This document shows positions 12,501 through 23,834 of a stretch of 64,000 nucleotides of DNA, one piece after another. Under the pieces are notes generated by a model that saw only the letters and a program-made list of their open reading frames with translations, had not been told where the DNA came from and searched no databases. The position numbers and the translations under genes are program-made. The stretch lies in assembly GCA_033398695.1 (NCBI GenBank), contig JAWKAU010000035.1:496001-560000 (forward strand), read 5' to 3'. Within the stretch, counting starts at the first letter, position 1. Each line of letters begins with the position of its first letter. The stretch comes from Orobanche coerulescens (Eukaryota > Streptophyta > Magnoliopsida > Lamiales > Orobanchaceae).

Positions 12501-14686
12501 ATGCCCGTACCGGGATCTGAAAGCAGATTTTGGTATATCCGATTCCTTAATTCTCAACTGGTGGTATCCTGATTGTAAGTCAATCTTCGAGAATACCCTT
12601 GCCCCTTGCAGTTGATCAAACAAGTCGTCGATCCGAGGTATAGGATACTTATTCTTGATCGTCATTTTGTTGAGCTCCCTGTAATCAATACACAGTCGGA
12701 GGGATCCGTCTTTCTTTCGGACAAATAGAACGGGCGCTCCCCAAGGAGAAACACTAGGTTGGATATAGCCCTTCTGTAACAATTCCTCCAGTTGCTTCTT
12801 GAGTTCATACATCTCGGTTGGCGCCATGCGGTATGGTGCTCTGGAAATAGGAGCCGCCTGTGCTCTAGTTCGATAGTGAATTCCACTCCCCTCTGTGGAG
12901 GTAACCCAGGTAGTTCGTCAGGAAATACATCTGAGAACTCATTCACAACTGAAATAGACGAGAGCTCTACTCCTTCCTCTTTTCTCATGGCATAGCACCA
13001 AAGTCCGTGACATCCCTGCTTCAGTAATTTCACGGCTTTCATTGCCTTGATCAATTTTCCCGAGCTTCTCGGTCTCCATCCCCGGAATAAGTGTTCAGAT
13101 CCGTCATCAGCAATGATGGAAATGACTCTCTCTCGGTAATTCAAAGACACTCCATAACGGTTGAGCCAATCATCTCCGAGAATTAAATCGTCACCGTAGA
13201 TGTCAACTACAATAAGATTCGATGGCCAATCTCTTCCTTCTATAGATACTGGGAAATCCCTAGCTTCTAAGGTTCCCACAATTTTCTCTCCGCTCGGTAA
13301 TCCCACAACATAAGGTTCACAATTATACAAGCACGAGATTTTCAAACGATTAACACAGTTCAAAGATATAAAAGAATGCGTAGCTCCTGAATCGAACAAG
13401 ACACTAACTGGTTGCAAAAGGATCTGAATCGTACCTGATGCAACAGCTGTGTTCTGATCATCAGATTTCCTCATTTCGTACAGGCGTGGAGGAACGGACC
13501 CAGCACTGGATGTCTCTCTCTTCCCAGCGTTCTGCTGCTGAAATCCACTTTGCTGCGTCTGGTTCACACTCGTCTCCTTCGGGACTGGAGCTGGAGTGCG
13601 AGTACCAAAAGATCGGGTCGCATTCCCACAAAATGTTGCGCGATGTCCTTCCTGTCCACACTCGAAACAGGTCACAGCAGGCGCGAAACAATCACGTCGA
13701 ACATGTCCCGCCTTGCCACAGTTGTAACACTTCTTTCCTGCGTCTGAAACAGTCGGTGCTGCCCGGAACTTCTTTCCACCTCGAGAAGGATGCGGAGGTC
13801 TCCTGGATGAATGAAAAGAGGACTGACCCTTGCGAGGTCCGCTACTCTTATCCTCCGTGAAGTTGCCAGACACCTTCTGTTTCTTTGCTTCCGTCGCTTT
13901 CTCTACTGCTGCCTCCTTCATATCATAGGCCAACGCCTTGTCCTGATACTGTTGCAAGGTGGTACATTCAAATCCGGACATATACTGCTGAATTTCCGGC
14001 TTCATTCGCATGTCAAAATGAAAAATCTTCTCCGGCTCGGTTCTGACCAAGTGGCGCACATAAGTCAGCTGGTGATTAAAAGTCTTAATCACGTCCGTCA
14101 CAGATGCTTCCAAATTTTGTGGTGAGAAAAACTCCCGAACTCGGGCTTCTCTAACTGGACGAGGACAATACTGTGCCTCCATCATCACTTTGAATTTCGT
14201 CCAGTCAACATTGTGCTCCTATGGTCGAATGGCCTCCCACCAGTCGAAAGCCTCCCCGGTCAAAAGATACTGGGCGACCGGAACCTTCCTATCGTTGGGA
14301 CAGTTAATCCCCGCAAAAATCTTCTCTAATTCCTTCAGCCAATGATCCCACGAAAGCGTCTCAGCGGAACCGTCAAATTTTGGAGGATGCAATTTGACCA
14401 CCTCGGTAAGACATTTATCTCCCCGATTATCCACGTTATTCTGCTGTCCCATCGCCGTCTGCATGCGATCCACAACTTGAGCAAACTGGTTTATCTGGGC
14501 AACCACCTGCTGAAGCACTCCCGGCACGTTAGGATCTGCATCATTATTTGCCGATCCCTGCTGTCCCCCGGAATGGGAATCCGTTTGACTAGCGGCTATC
14601 TCTGGGGTAGATACCGACTCTTCTTGCCTCACATTTCCACGTCCGCATCCACGACCGCGTCCGCATCCACGACCGCCTCTCAACAT
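9563..14686 (-). pseudogene. Chromovirus A2 gag-pol, broken and carrying a MITE
   Basis: Same domain order as A1: gag from Met at 14686; two CCHC knuckles near 13630-13730; DSGATHSF protease near 13390-13410; RT 12827-12160 with the active-site block [11 protein letters not shown] near 12370-12400; RNase H 12056-11630; integrase 11300-10830 and 10290-9850; chromodomain to 9563. RT is better preserved here than in A1. A TGG-to-TGA change at 9614-9616 truncates the chromodomain after EEAT. A TAG stop falls near 14220. A 516-bp MITE splits the integrase. From 10830 to 11720 many small gaps at CAG/CTG sites scramble the frame; A1 is intact at those sites, so they are probably errors. Confidence 0.92.
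10303..10818. mobile_element. hAT-type MITE inside A2 integrase
   Basis: A 516-bp insertion absent from A1. Ends are TAGGGCTGGGA and, inverted, TAGAAATGGGA. The left flank GTCTGTAT (10295-10302) is echoed on the right as GTCTCAGTAT (10819-10828), an imperfect 8-bp duplication; uninterrupted A1 has GTCTGTATAG. The inside is dense in CGGTTCGG and CGGGTTCGG repeats, as in common plant hAT MITEs. No coding capacity. Class is inferred from the ends and duplication length. Confidence 0.8.
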
Positions 14687-14910
14687 ACTGTAAACATAAA
14701 TACTCAATATCCAGGACAAACTTTCTCAAAGTACATCCATTAAGGTTTACAAAACGTGAATTAAATAAAACAGTAGTATTCGAGATTAGGAAACTTACAA
14801 CCACAGTCCACACGACGATGCTGGCTCAGCAGTGATGTTACGAACGACCAATAATCAAATAACGTAAACAGACCCAACTAACCCGACTGCCAAGATATCC
14901 ATAAATCTTA

Positions 14911-14922
14911 GCTCCGATACCA
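14911..14922 (-). other. Primer binding site of A2 (initiator tRNA-Met)
   Basis: Minus strand TGGTATCGGAGC, one mismatch from the canonical TGGTATCAGAGC, five bases from LTR3. It is closer to canonical than the A1 site. Confidence 0.87.
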
Positions 14923-15943
14923 TATTCTGTAACACCCCGAGATATTCGGAATAATTACAGCGCCGTAAACCCTTTAGATAAGGATTTACAAGGCTAATTT
15001 TAGGAGAAGTGTAAAAACAATACAATCGAACAACTGAAGTTCAAATACAGATTTGATTCAACCGATCAAATAAGTTAACTTATACAACCATATCGAATTG
15101 ACTTCATTAAAGCAAACGTACTCGAGTACTAAACGAACCAAGAAGACCAATCACAATAACAATAACATCAATCACATCACTGAGCCATTCCATCGTCCTG
15201 TCGGTACTGTGTTTGCCTCCCCGCTCCTCGGCTACCTGAACATCAAAACAATGTCCACCCCCGAAGGGGTTAGCAAAACAATGCTAGTACAAGTAACATC
15301 ATACAATAAATCATCAAAGCATCATAAAGCATGCAAAACGGACTTCCGCCACCGGAATCCACGATGCGGATCCTCACGATTCCATCAACACAATACAAGG
15401 TAATCCAGCGATCCAGCGCCCTCAGCATAGATCCCCATGATGATCCCGTCGGACCAACGCATGGTGGACCCGTCCAACGATCCAGCGCCCTCAGCATAGA
15501 TCCCCATGATGATCCCGTCGGACCAACGCATGGTGGACGTTCGATCCAGCGCCCTCAGCATAGATCCTCATGACCCCCTCGGATCATTTATACCATAACC
15601 AATCAATTATGCATACACATATGCATTTCAATATGTTCATCAATACGAACAAACAACAACGAATATCACGAGAATTTTCAGAAATACATCTCATATTCAA
15701 CAATATGAATAAAACCACAAGCATGATAAATCGAACTCGACATATGATACTTGCCTCAAAAAAATGGCAAGGACGAAACACTTCAATGATCTCGACACAC
15801 TTGAAGGCCGCCTCCTTCGATCAACGAAACAAGCTCGAACCTTAACAAAAGGAATGATATACAAATCATCTCAAGTCGAACGATGGCCTAACAATTCGGT
15901 CTACGGCCGAAAAGCTCAAAATAAACAATCTGCCTGGACTGCT

Positions 15944-16132
15944 TAGCGTGCGCTACGTACTCTACGTAACGTGCGCTAAGCAGGCCTATTAGCGTACGCT
16001 ATCGTGTAAGACTAGCGTGCGCTAGTTCTGAATCGGCGCTTTGAACGGCCGATACATAACGTCGCTACGACGCGTTTTGTACGTTAATCAACCCGATGGC
16101 GCACGTCAACTCACATATGTTAGCGTGCGCTA
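15944..16132 (-). promoter_or_regulatory. Second dyad array of LTR3
   Basis: Counterpart of 992-1183, with 23-bp steps from 15944 and a disturbed middle. Confidence 0.7.
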
Positions 16133-16804
16133 ACGTTGCATGGCAGAATACTGCTAACGGAAAAACTGGGTTGAAAGGTGGTGAATTCATGAATTCTATG
16201 TTGATACAACAAGTCATCCTCAAGCATGTCATGCTAAAAAAAAGGTTTGTGGAAGTTCCATGATCATGAGGTACAACTTATACGGATAATCATCTCAACA
16301 ACATATCTTTTCTAAGATCTTCACGAAATATACCAAGTTCCGATTATTTCAAGTCCCAAAACATATGATTCCTTACGTAAAATATACAAACTAGGAATCT
16401 CCGATTACTGATCATAAATCGATTTCAAAACGCTTAGGAGTCCACAAACTGAGATGGTTCAAAGGTTCATACGATCAATAGTGCCGATACGTCAAAAGTA
16501 TCCTTCTAACATGTGATGACCGATCATAAACGAAATAACTGGCTAACAAAACATGATCAGACGTCCTTAAAAACATTACTAACATCGGTGAAGAATCACC
16601 TACCTCAAAGTAGTGAAGAACACGGAGGAGAATGAAGCAATCCAACACCGAAAGCTTGAACACCAATCTCCAATGATATACGATCTTCAATCACGAACTA
16701 GGATGTTGATATGAAGTGTTTGGGGTGAAGAAAGTTATGTTCTAAGTGTAGGAATTCGAGTAATGAGAGTAGAGAGAACTGAAATCACGAATAGGATGCT
16801 GTCC

Positions 16805-17119
16805 TATTTATAATAAATGGCTATTAGCGCGCGCTAGACCCTGTTCGTAGCGTGCGCTAACGGCTCACAGTCTAAACTGTACTCGGCACTTAGCGTGCGC
16901 TACGCATATACCTGTAGCGTGCGCTAAGGCGTTGACTCGGCTTTTCCCGAAAGCCGTCCAGGTACATCCGACACTATCCGACAGGGGTCCCCCGGCCAGA
17001 TCTCACCTACCGCACGTCCCAATCAATTTGACCACGCATAGTGTGCGCTAAGGACCATCAGTAGCGTGCGCTATGAACCCTCGTTAGCGCACGCTAAACA
17101 TATCCGGTAGCGTGCGCTA
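16805..17119 (-). promoter_or_regulatory. LTR3 core promoter: TATA box and upstream dyad array
   Basis: TATA box 16805-16812 and eight dyads from 16825 to 17119. One dyad near 17039 reads TAGTGTGCGCTA, a C-to-T change at a CG step. Spacing is unchanged. Confidence 0.77.
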
Positions 17120-17268
17120 GATGCGCAGATTTACCATCTTTAAATCACAACCACGAATTTAAACGCTCGACAACATCGGATTATGAAATACGGAAAATAG
17201 TACTCAGACAAAAGTACAATTATTACAATATCACAAGTTCCAAATACATAGAAATTTCGGGTATTACA

Positions 17269-18306
17269 GCTATGCACTTCTAAACCATTTGATATGAACC
17301 ATCTGATATGAACTGTTTTGATATGATATCTGACTCTCAGTTTGATACCCGAGCCATTTCCCTAGCCATGAAGGTAACATGGCCATGTCATTGATGCACC
17401 AATGGCATGACTCCAGTGTGGTCGAGTGATGTGCCACACCGTCCCTTATCTGTTATATGTTATGGCCACTATGATTATGATTTGTTTGCAGGGGCGTATG
17501 GATGCATCATAGATTTGTTTCTGTATCTGTTATGATCTGTTATGATATATTTGTCTGGTGATTGATGCTGGGTGCAATCCACGTCCTTCACATTTATGGG
17601 AGCTAGCTACTCCATTTGGTTACTGAGGACTCCCCTCATATTATTGGCTAATTGAGAGGTCTCCCCTCTATATGATATGAAGATATATGGTTACATCTGT
17701 TATGATATGATCTGATCTGTTCTAGGCTCGCGGTGGATTACCGTCTTACCTTTTATTATTCCTACACTCTTGTTTATACCTTATGCTATTGCCCCAATGC
17801 ACTATATCCTGTTATCCTTTGATTCTCCATATTCTTGTTTCAGTTGACTCACGAGATTTGTTCAGTTAGCCGTTAATCCCTTATTCATTTGGCAGATAAC
17901 ATTCTTTTCAGCAGGAGCTTATTTATTTTTTCTTATTCTTATATACGTATCGCTTATTCGTTTGTTTATATATTTGTTCACTGAGCTTTTTAAGCTCAGC
18001 CACATTTCTTTTCTCCGCGGCAGGTTGTTAAGCTAGGAGCTGGGGCTATCTTTGGGATTGAGAGTAGGAGCTGAACGTGGATTTACCGTAGACATCTTAG
18101 ACTTTGATACCATTGTTATTTCACCTTCATTTTGATTCTATATATATTTTCTTTCATTTGGTTATCTTGGATCTTATGTAACGATCAAGTCGTGTTGACT
18201 TGCTTTCCTTTGATATTATTTAAGACTTCCGCTTGCTTTTATTTATGTATGTTCTGATATGCCACCACAATGTGACACTTCTACCCTTGTCGGGTTGGGG
18301 TGTTAC
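17269..18306 (+). mobile_element. Truncated LTR (family F), 3' part only
   Basis: Ends GGTTGGGGTGTTACA at 18306, a typical gypsy LTR 3' end in plus orientation. The left side is cut by the tandem A elements. It contains TTTAAGCTCAGCCAC and is rich in GATATGA. No primer binding site follows, so it is a 3' or solo LTR inserted into the first unit of the triplicated region. No open frame of interest. Confidence 0.65.
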
Positions 18307-19313
18307 ACCCACAACGATACATAAGGCCACCGCCCCCTTTCTTGATTGCCGCAGGAATTGCACGCAGTCACAATCTGGAAGAAGATTGAAAACGGGCGGA
18401 CGAGCGGTGACTGAAACGGATGGTGGCGATTGCAGCGCACGGCTGTTCGAAAAGAAGGTAACGACGGGAAAAGGGCAAGACGGCGGTGGTTCTGGACTTG
18501 GCTGATTTGAGTCTAATTGAGGGTTGCGGATCTGGTTTGATTCTACAGGTCCGACATTGGGGGCTTGAATACAGTGTTCGAGTTTTGGCCGACTGAAGGT
18601 AAGGTTGATGGCTTCATGTTCAACTTCCGATTTTGAGACTTTGTGAGTTGAAATTCTGGGCTAATATTTTCTGATTTGCTGTATGTGATTGTTTTGAAAA
18701 ACAAAAGGATTTGAGGTTGGACTTGAAGATGGATTTGTGTTTTGGTCATGAAATCTGGGTTCAGATGTGGTTGCCGAATTCACAGCGATCTATGTTCATA
18801 TTTTTTTTTGGTGTTGATTGAACGGGATGGAAGGAAAACTGGTTTGATGATTTGTTTCTATCTGAGGGGTGATTTACAGAAATCAGTCGGCCTCAGATAA
18901 GAGGAAATTTGGACTAGGACTAAAGAACCGGACAGATTAGAAAAAGATGAGAAGAATTTACCTTTGCTGGAGAAAAGGTTCTGGAGCAGCCGTCCTCCCT
19001 TTCTTTCAACGTGAAAAATCAGAGTTGTTTTGAGGGGTATAAAATATAGTATTTATACTGTATACAAGGATTAGATTTAGGGTAGAATTCTAATTGGTCT
19101 AGGAGAAATGACTTGGGCCAACTCATCAATTGGACTTAAAATAAAATATTTCAAATCATTAGTAATTGGGCAACAATAAAAATGAATAATAATCAGTACG
19201 AAATAATAGGTAATTGGGAGCTTAATTAATAATACTAGGAAACTCGTGGGTATATATACGCTATCCCTAATTAATCGGCCGCAACTCACTTCTTCTTCTC
19301 TCACAAATAAATC

Positions 19314-19358
<45 letters not shown>

Positions 19359-19360
19359 AA
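19314..19360. repeat. (CT)n(CA)n microsatellite in unit 2
   Basis: Pure CT run followed by a pure CA run in the leader-like part of unit 2, just downstream of the TATATATA box. It creates spurious Ser-Leu and His-Thr open frames. Confidence 0.95.
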
Positions 19361-20393
19361 ATACACACACCCACACAACGATACATAAGGCCGCCGATCC
19401 CTTTCTTGATTTCCGCAGGAATTACATGCAGTCACAATCTGGAAGAAGAAGATTGAAAACGGGCGGACGAGCAGTGACTGAAACGGACGGTGGCGATTGC
19501 AGTGCACAACTGTTCAAAAAGAAGGGAACGGCAGGCAAAGGGCAAGGCGACGGTGGTTCTAGACTCGGCTGATTTGAGTCTAATTGAGGGTTGCGGATCT
19601 GGTTTGATTCTACAGGCCCGATATTGGGGGCTTGAATACAGTGTTCGAGTTTTGGACGACTGAAGGTAAGGTTGATAGCTTCATCTTCAGCTTCCGATTT
19701 CGAGGCTTTGTGAGTTGAAATTCTGGGCTGATATTTTCTGATTTGGTGTATGTGATTGTTATGAAAAATAAAAGTATTTGAGGTTGGACTTGAAGATGGG
19801 TTTGTGTTTTGGTCATGAAATCTGGGTTCAGATGTGGTTGCCGAATTCACAGTGATCTATGTTCATATTATTTTTTTTGGTGTTGATTGAACGGGATGGA
19901 AGGAAAAACTGGTTTGATGATTTGTTTCTATTTGAGGGGTGATTTACAGAAATCAGTCAGCCTCGGATAAGAGAAAATTTGGACTAGGACTACAGAACCG
20001 GACAGATTAGAAAAAAGATGAGAAGAATTTACCTTTGCTGGAGAAAAGGGTCTGGAGCAGCCGCCCTCTCTCTTTCAACGTGAAAAATTAGAGTTGTTTT
20101 GAGGGGTATAAAATATAGTATGTATACTGTATACAAGATTAGATTTAGGGTAGAATTCTAATTGGACTAGGAAAAATGGCTTGAGCCAACTCATCAATTG
20201 GACTTAAAATAAAATATTTCAAATCATTATTAATTGGGCCACAATGAAAATGAATAATAATCAGTACAGAATAATAGGTAATTTGGGGCTTAATTATATT
20301 AATAATACTAGGAAACTCGTGGGTATATATATCATATCCCTAATTAATCGGCCGCAACTCACTTCTTCTTCTCTCACAGATAAATCCTCCTTC

Positions 20394-20394
<1 letters not shown>

Positions 20395-20426
<32 letters not shown>

Positions 20427-20427
20427 A
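20395..20427. repeat. (CT)n(CA)n microsatellite in unit 3
   Basis: Shorter version of the run at 19314-19360 at the same place in unit 3. Confidence 0.93.
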
Positions 20428-21330
20428 ATACACACACTCACACAACGATACATAAGGCCGCCGCCCCCTTTCTTGATTGCCGCAGGAATTACACGCAGTC
20501 ACAATCTGGAAGAAGAAGATTGAAAACGGGCGGACGAGTAGTGACTGGAACGAACAGTGGTGATTGCAGCGCACGACTGTTCAAAAAGAAGGGAACGGCG
20601 GGCAAAGGGCAAGGCGGCGGTGGTTTTGGAGATTTGAGTCTAATTGAGAGTTGCAGATCTGGTTTGATTCTACAGGTCCGATATTGGGGGCTTGAATACA
20701 GTGTTCGAGTTTTGGGCGACTGAAGGTAAGGTTGATGACTTCATGTTCAACTTTCGGTTTCGAGGCTTGGGAGTTGAAATTCTCGGCTGATATTTTATGA
20801 TTTGGTGTATGTGATTGTTTTGAAAAACAAAAGGATTTGAGGTTGGACTTGAAGATGGGTTTGTGTTTTGGTCATGAAATCTGGGTTCAGATGTGGTTGC
20901 CGAATTCACAGCGATCTATGTTCATATTTTTTTTTTGGTGGTGATTGAACGGGATGGAAAGAAAAACTGGTTTGATGACTTATTTCTATCTGAGGGGTGA
21001 TTTACAGAAATCAGTCGGCCTCGGATAAGAGGAAATTTGGACTAGGACTACAGAACCAGACAGATTAGAAAAAGATGAGAAGAATTTACCTTTGCTGGAG
21101 AAAAGGTTCTGGAGCAGCCGTCCTCTCTTTCTTTCAACGTGAAAAATCAGAGTTGTTTTGAGGGGTATAAAATATAGTATTTATACTGTATACAAGGATT
21201 AGATTTAGGGTAGAATTCTAATTGGGCTAGGAAAAATGGCTTGGGTCAACTCATCAATTGGACTTAAAATAAAATATTTCAAATCATTATTAATTGGGCC
21301 ATAATGAAAATGAATAATAATTGGGCTAAA

Positions 21331-21650
21331 CTAAATAATAAGACTATTAATAATAGTAATAGTAATAATAAATAATATTATTATTTACCTTGCAAAATTT
21401 TTTGGGTAACAATTAATATTGTTTAAAATTGCCTCGGGCTTAGAAATGACGAGATGAAACGATGAATTACATGAGAAATGAAACGAAATGAATCACATGA
21501 CTTGTCATGAACTATAATGACATAAATAGATTTGCATGATCATGAGAATGAAATGAATTACATGATAAATTATTCGGGCATAAATTTAATAAAATTGAAC
21601 ATGTTTTCTATAATTCATAATAAATGTATATGCAAAATCGGGGCGTTACA
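21331..21650 (-). mobile_element. Edge of LTR-C (U3 start)
   Basis: Minus-strand LTR beginning TGTAACGCCCCG at 21650, adjoining a polypurine tract. The sequence down to about 21331 is AT-rich and unlike the repeat units to its left. The other end of this LTR was not found; it is either lost or extends through the triplicated region. Confidence 0.65.
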
Positions 21651-21688
21651 ACCTACCCCCCTTTAACAAATTTTCGTCCTCGAAAATT
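21651..21688 (-). promoter_or_regulatory. Polypurine tract and stem-loop of element C
   Basis: Minus strand AAAGGGGGGTAGGT next to LTR-C, preceded by a hairpin with arms AATTTTCG and CGAAAATT around AGGA (21669-21688). Relative to A, both arms changed in a compensating way (G-C pair to T-A pair). Confidence 0.82.
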
Positions 21689-21691
21689 AAG

Positions 21692-23132
21692 TTATGTACC
21701 TTGAAAAATGAATGCTGGATACTTAGAACGGATCTCCTCTTCACGTTCCCAAGTTGCCTCATTTGGTCCACGACGACTCCATTGAACTTTCACCAATTTA
21801 ACCTCTTTGTTTCGTAACTGATGTACCTTATGCTCCAAAACAGCTATAGGTACCTCCTCATAAGTCAGGTTCTTGGATACATGCAACTCTTTGAAATTGC
21901 ATACGTGACCAGGATCATGTATGTACTTTCTCAGCATGGAGACGTGAAAGACATTGTGCACTCCCGATAACTCCAACGACAATGCCAAACTATAAGCAAG
22001 ATCACCAACACGACCCAAAATCTCAAAAGGTACGATATAACGAAGCTGTAGCTTTCCCCTTTTTACCGAATCGTATCACTCCTTTCATCGGCGCTACCTT
22101 CAAGAACACCTTTTCTCCAATCTCAAATTGTATATCTTTCCTTCGTTTATCAGCATAAGACTTCGACCGATCATGGGCAGTCTTAATTTTACTTCTGATT
22201 TCGTATATCTTCTCTACAGTTTGTCCGATCAATTCCAGACCCAAATTTTTTCCTTCTCCAACCTCACTCCAATAAAGGGGTGATCGACATTTCCTTTCAT
22301 ACAGAGTCTCATACGGGGCCATTTGTATAGTTGCTTGGTAACTATTGTTATAAGCAAACTCTACTAAAGGCAAAATATTCTCCCAATTCTCACTAGTATC
22401 AAGAACACACGCCCTCAATAAATCTTCAAGTGTCTTGATAGCCCGTTCAGATTGACCATCAGTTTGCAAATGATATGGAGTACTGAAATTCAATTTAGTG
22501 CCCAATGCACTTTGCAGACTTTTCAAAAATTTCGACGTAAATCGTGGATCTCTATCCGAGACGATCGACACTGGAACACCATGTAACCTTACAATCTCCC
22601 AAATATAAATCTTCGCATATTATTCCATACTGTAAGTCAACCTCACAGGTAGAAAATGAGATGACTTCATCAGACGATCTATTATCACCCATATAGCATC
22701 GTTCTTCCTCACGGTTCGCGGCAGACCAACCACGAAATCTATTGTGATATGCTCCCGTTTCCATTATGAGATTTCCAATGGTTGAAGTAAACCTCCTGGC
22801 CGTTGGTGTTCTGCCTTCACCTGCTGACATATCATACACCTCTCCACAAATACACCAATGTCCCGTTTCATTCCTCTCCACCAAAAGAACTTCTTCAGAT
22901 CGTGGTACATCTTTGTACCCCCCGGGTGAGCGGAGTATGGTGCAGTGTGAGCTTCTTCAAGGATTTGCTTTCGAACTCTTTGAAGACTCAACTACCTCAA
23001 TCCTCAACTCGGAGAACTCCTTTATCAAACTCTTCTGATTGGTCAAGCAAGCTAACTCGCCTCTAGTCTCCTGACTCAAGGCATCAGCTACCACATTAGC
23101 CTTACCCGGATGGTAATGAATAGTACAATCAT
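21692..23132 (-). pseudogene. Element C pol fragment: RNase H end, integrase, chromodomain
   Basis: Minus strand, 5' to 3': RNase H tail ([14 protein letters not shown]) near 23130-23080; H2C2 zinc finger (HTAPYSAHPGGTKMYHDL...CMICQ) 22991-22800; integrase core with [12 protein letters not shown] and [18 protein letters not shown], 22571-22023; C-terminal domain and chromodomain ending ATWEREEEIRSKYP, 22018-21692. Frame breaks occur at about 22020, 22560-22760 and 22960. The chromodomain makes it a chromovirus, but a different family from A. The rest of pol and gag are missing: the frame is cut at 23132 by the LTR of element D and does not resume in the window. Confidence 0.88.
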
Positions 23133-23308
23133 TGTAACACCCCCAAGAAATCCCACGAATATAACAGCATCGTGGACCCCTACATGGGACCCACCAGGCT
23201 AGGTGACCATCTATACTCATTGACTCGTGGATTCAACACAATAACACCACATCATAAAGACACAAAAACAATAATAATCCACCCAGTTCAACCGGTCAAG
23301 CAACATCA
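23133..23308 (-). mobile_element. LTR-D segment 1 (3' terminus)
   Basis: Starts TGTAACACCCCC, the minus-strand end of an LTR, directly inside the RNase H frame of element C. It is interrupted at 23308 by the Athila element and continues at 37140; the 5-bp CATCA repeat at 23304-23308 and 37140-37144 proves continuity. GTGGACCCCTACATGGGACC resembles the end of LTR-E near 60000. Confidence 0.82.
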
Positions 23309-23668
23309 TGATGAGTCGATTTTTGATCATCTCATTCCGTTCTATCGAGTCGCGCTTTCATTTGTTTTTGAGTGTTTTTGCTCTTTTTAGGTGTGGTATA
23401 TTATGTTTTTATTTTGTAGGTATCCGTATGAAGATTGTGGTGAAATAGGCACTTTTATGGCCAATATTGGAGTTTATAACGATCAAGAGTAAGAACGGGG
23501 TCTAAAACGATGAAGATTGAAGCAATGTTAGTCGTATTTTCTAATTTCCAGATTCGTTACTTAGAAATAGGGTGTGCTCTATATATTTGTGGATTCCTCG
23601 TGAAATCAGCTTCGCAATGGTATATTATACACTAAATTCCGAGGTGTATTGAAGGAGGTATGGCTTCT

Positions 23669-23834
23669 AGACCACGGCCGCGCAGTCGAGACCGCGACCT
23701 GAAGAGTTGAGACCGCGGTCCAAGCCCGGACCGCATCCAGACCGCGGTCCCAAGTCCGGACGGAGGTCCAACCCCCCTGTGTGCAGAAAATGCGATTTTC
23801 TGTACTTTTTGGCGATTTTTGACGGCTATATATA
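23669..23834 (+). promoter_or_regulatory. Athila 5' LTR promoter: AGACC-GC-GGTCC array and TATA box
   Basis: Dyads start at 23669, 23689, 23710, 23739 and 23758, with a half-overlapping copy at 23728; steps are 20, 21, 29 (18+11) and 19. The best copies read AGACCGCGGTCC. TATATATA follows at 23827-23834. The 3' LTR keeps identical spacing. The array ends about 57 bp before the TATA box, farther than in the chromoviral LTRs. Confidence 0.75.

Larger units (their letters stand above)
14928..17268 (-). mobile_element. LTR3, 5' LTR of A2 (2341 bp)
   Basis: TG...CA boundaries at 14928 and 17268. It ends the tandem array; the next base starts unrelated LTR sequence. The five bases after it are GCTAT, and the matching left target duplication would be off window. 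The minisatellite is at about 15410-15572. Around 16020-16100 it shows small differences like those in LTR2. Confidence 0.95.
18307..21330. repeat. Three direct ~1.07 kb units with promoter-like segments
   Basis: The anchor ACAACGATACATAAGG occurs at 18311, 19375 and 20442 (periods 1064 and 1067). Each unit holds an exon-like stretch ending in AAGGTAAGG (for example near 18597), an intron-like T-rich stretch, and, reading the other way, a TATA-like box (near 19040), a short leader and AAAGGTAAATTC (near 18965). The joins between units carry TATATATA (near 19250 and 20325) plus a CT/CA run. TGGGCC/T motifs are frequent. Unit 1 starts abruptly at the LTR-F end and unit 3 stops near 21330. Open frames across it are low-complexity and resemble no known protein. 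It may be a captured gene promoter, or an internally repeated part of LTR-C. Confidence 0.7.

Noticed and set aside
1..14927. Tandem A copies as one locus assembled twice
   Set aside because: The copies differ by a 516-bp MITE, an LTR gap, many substitutions and different stop codons. Duplication of a single locus would not give these.
19246..19572. Ser/Leu then His/Thr open frame in the triplicated region
   Set aside because: It is a translation of the CT and CA microsatellites. Units 2 and 3 differ in length, and nothing resembles a known protein.
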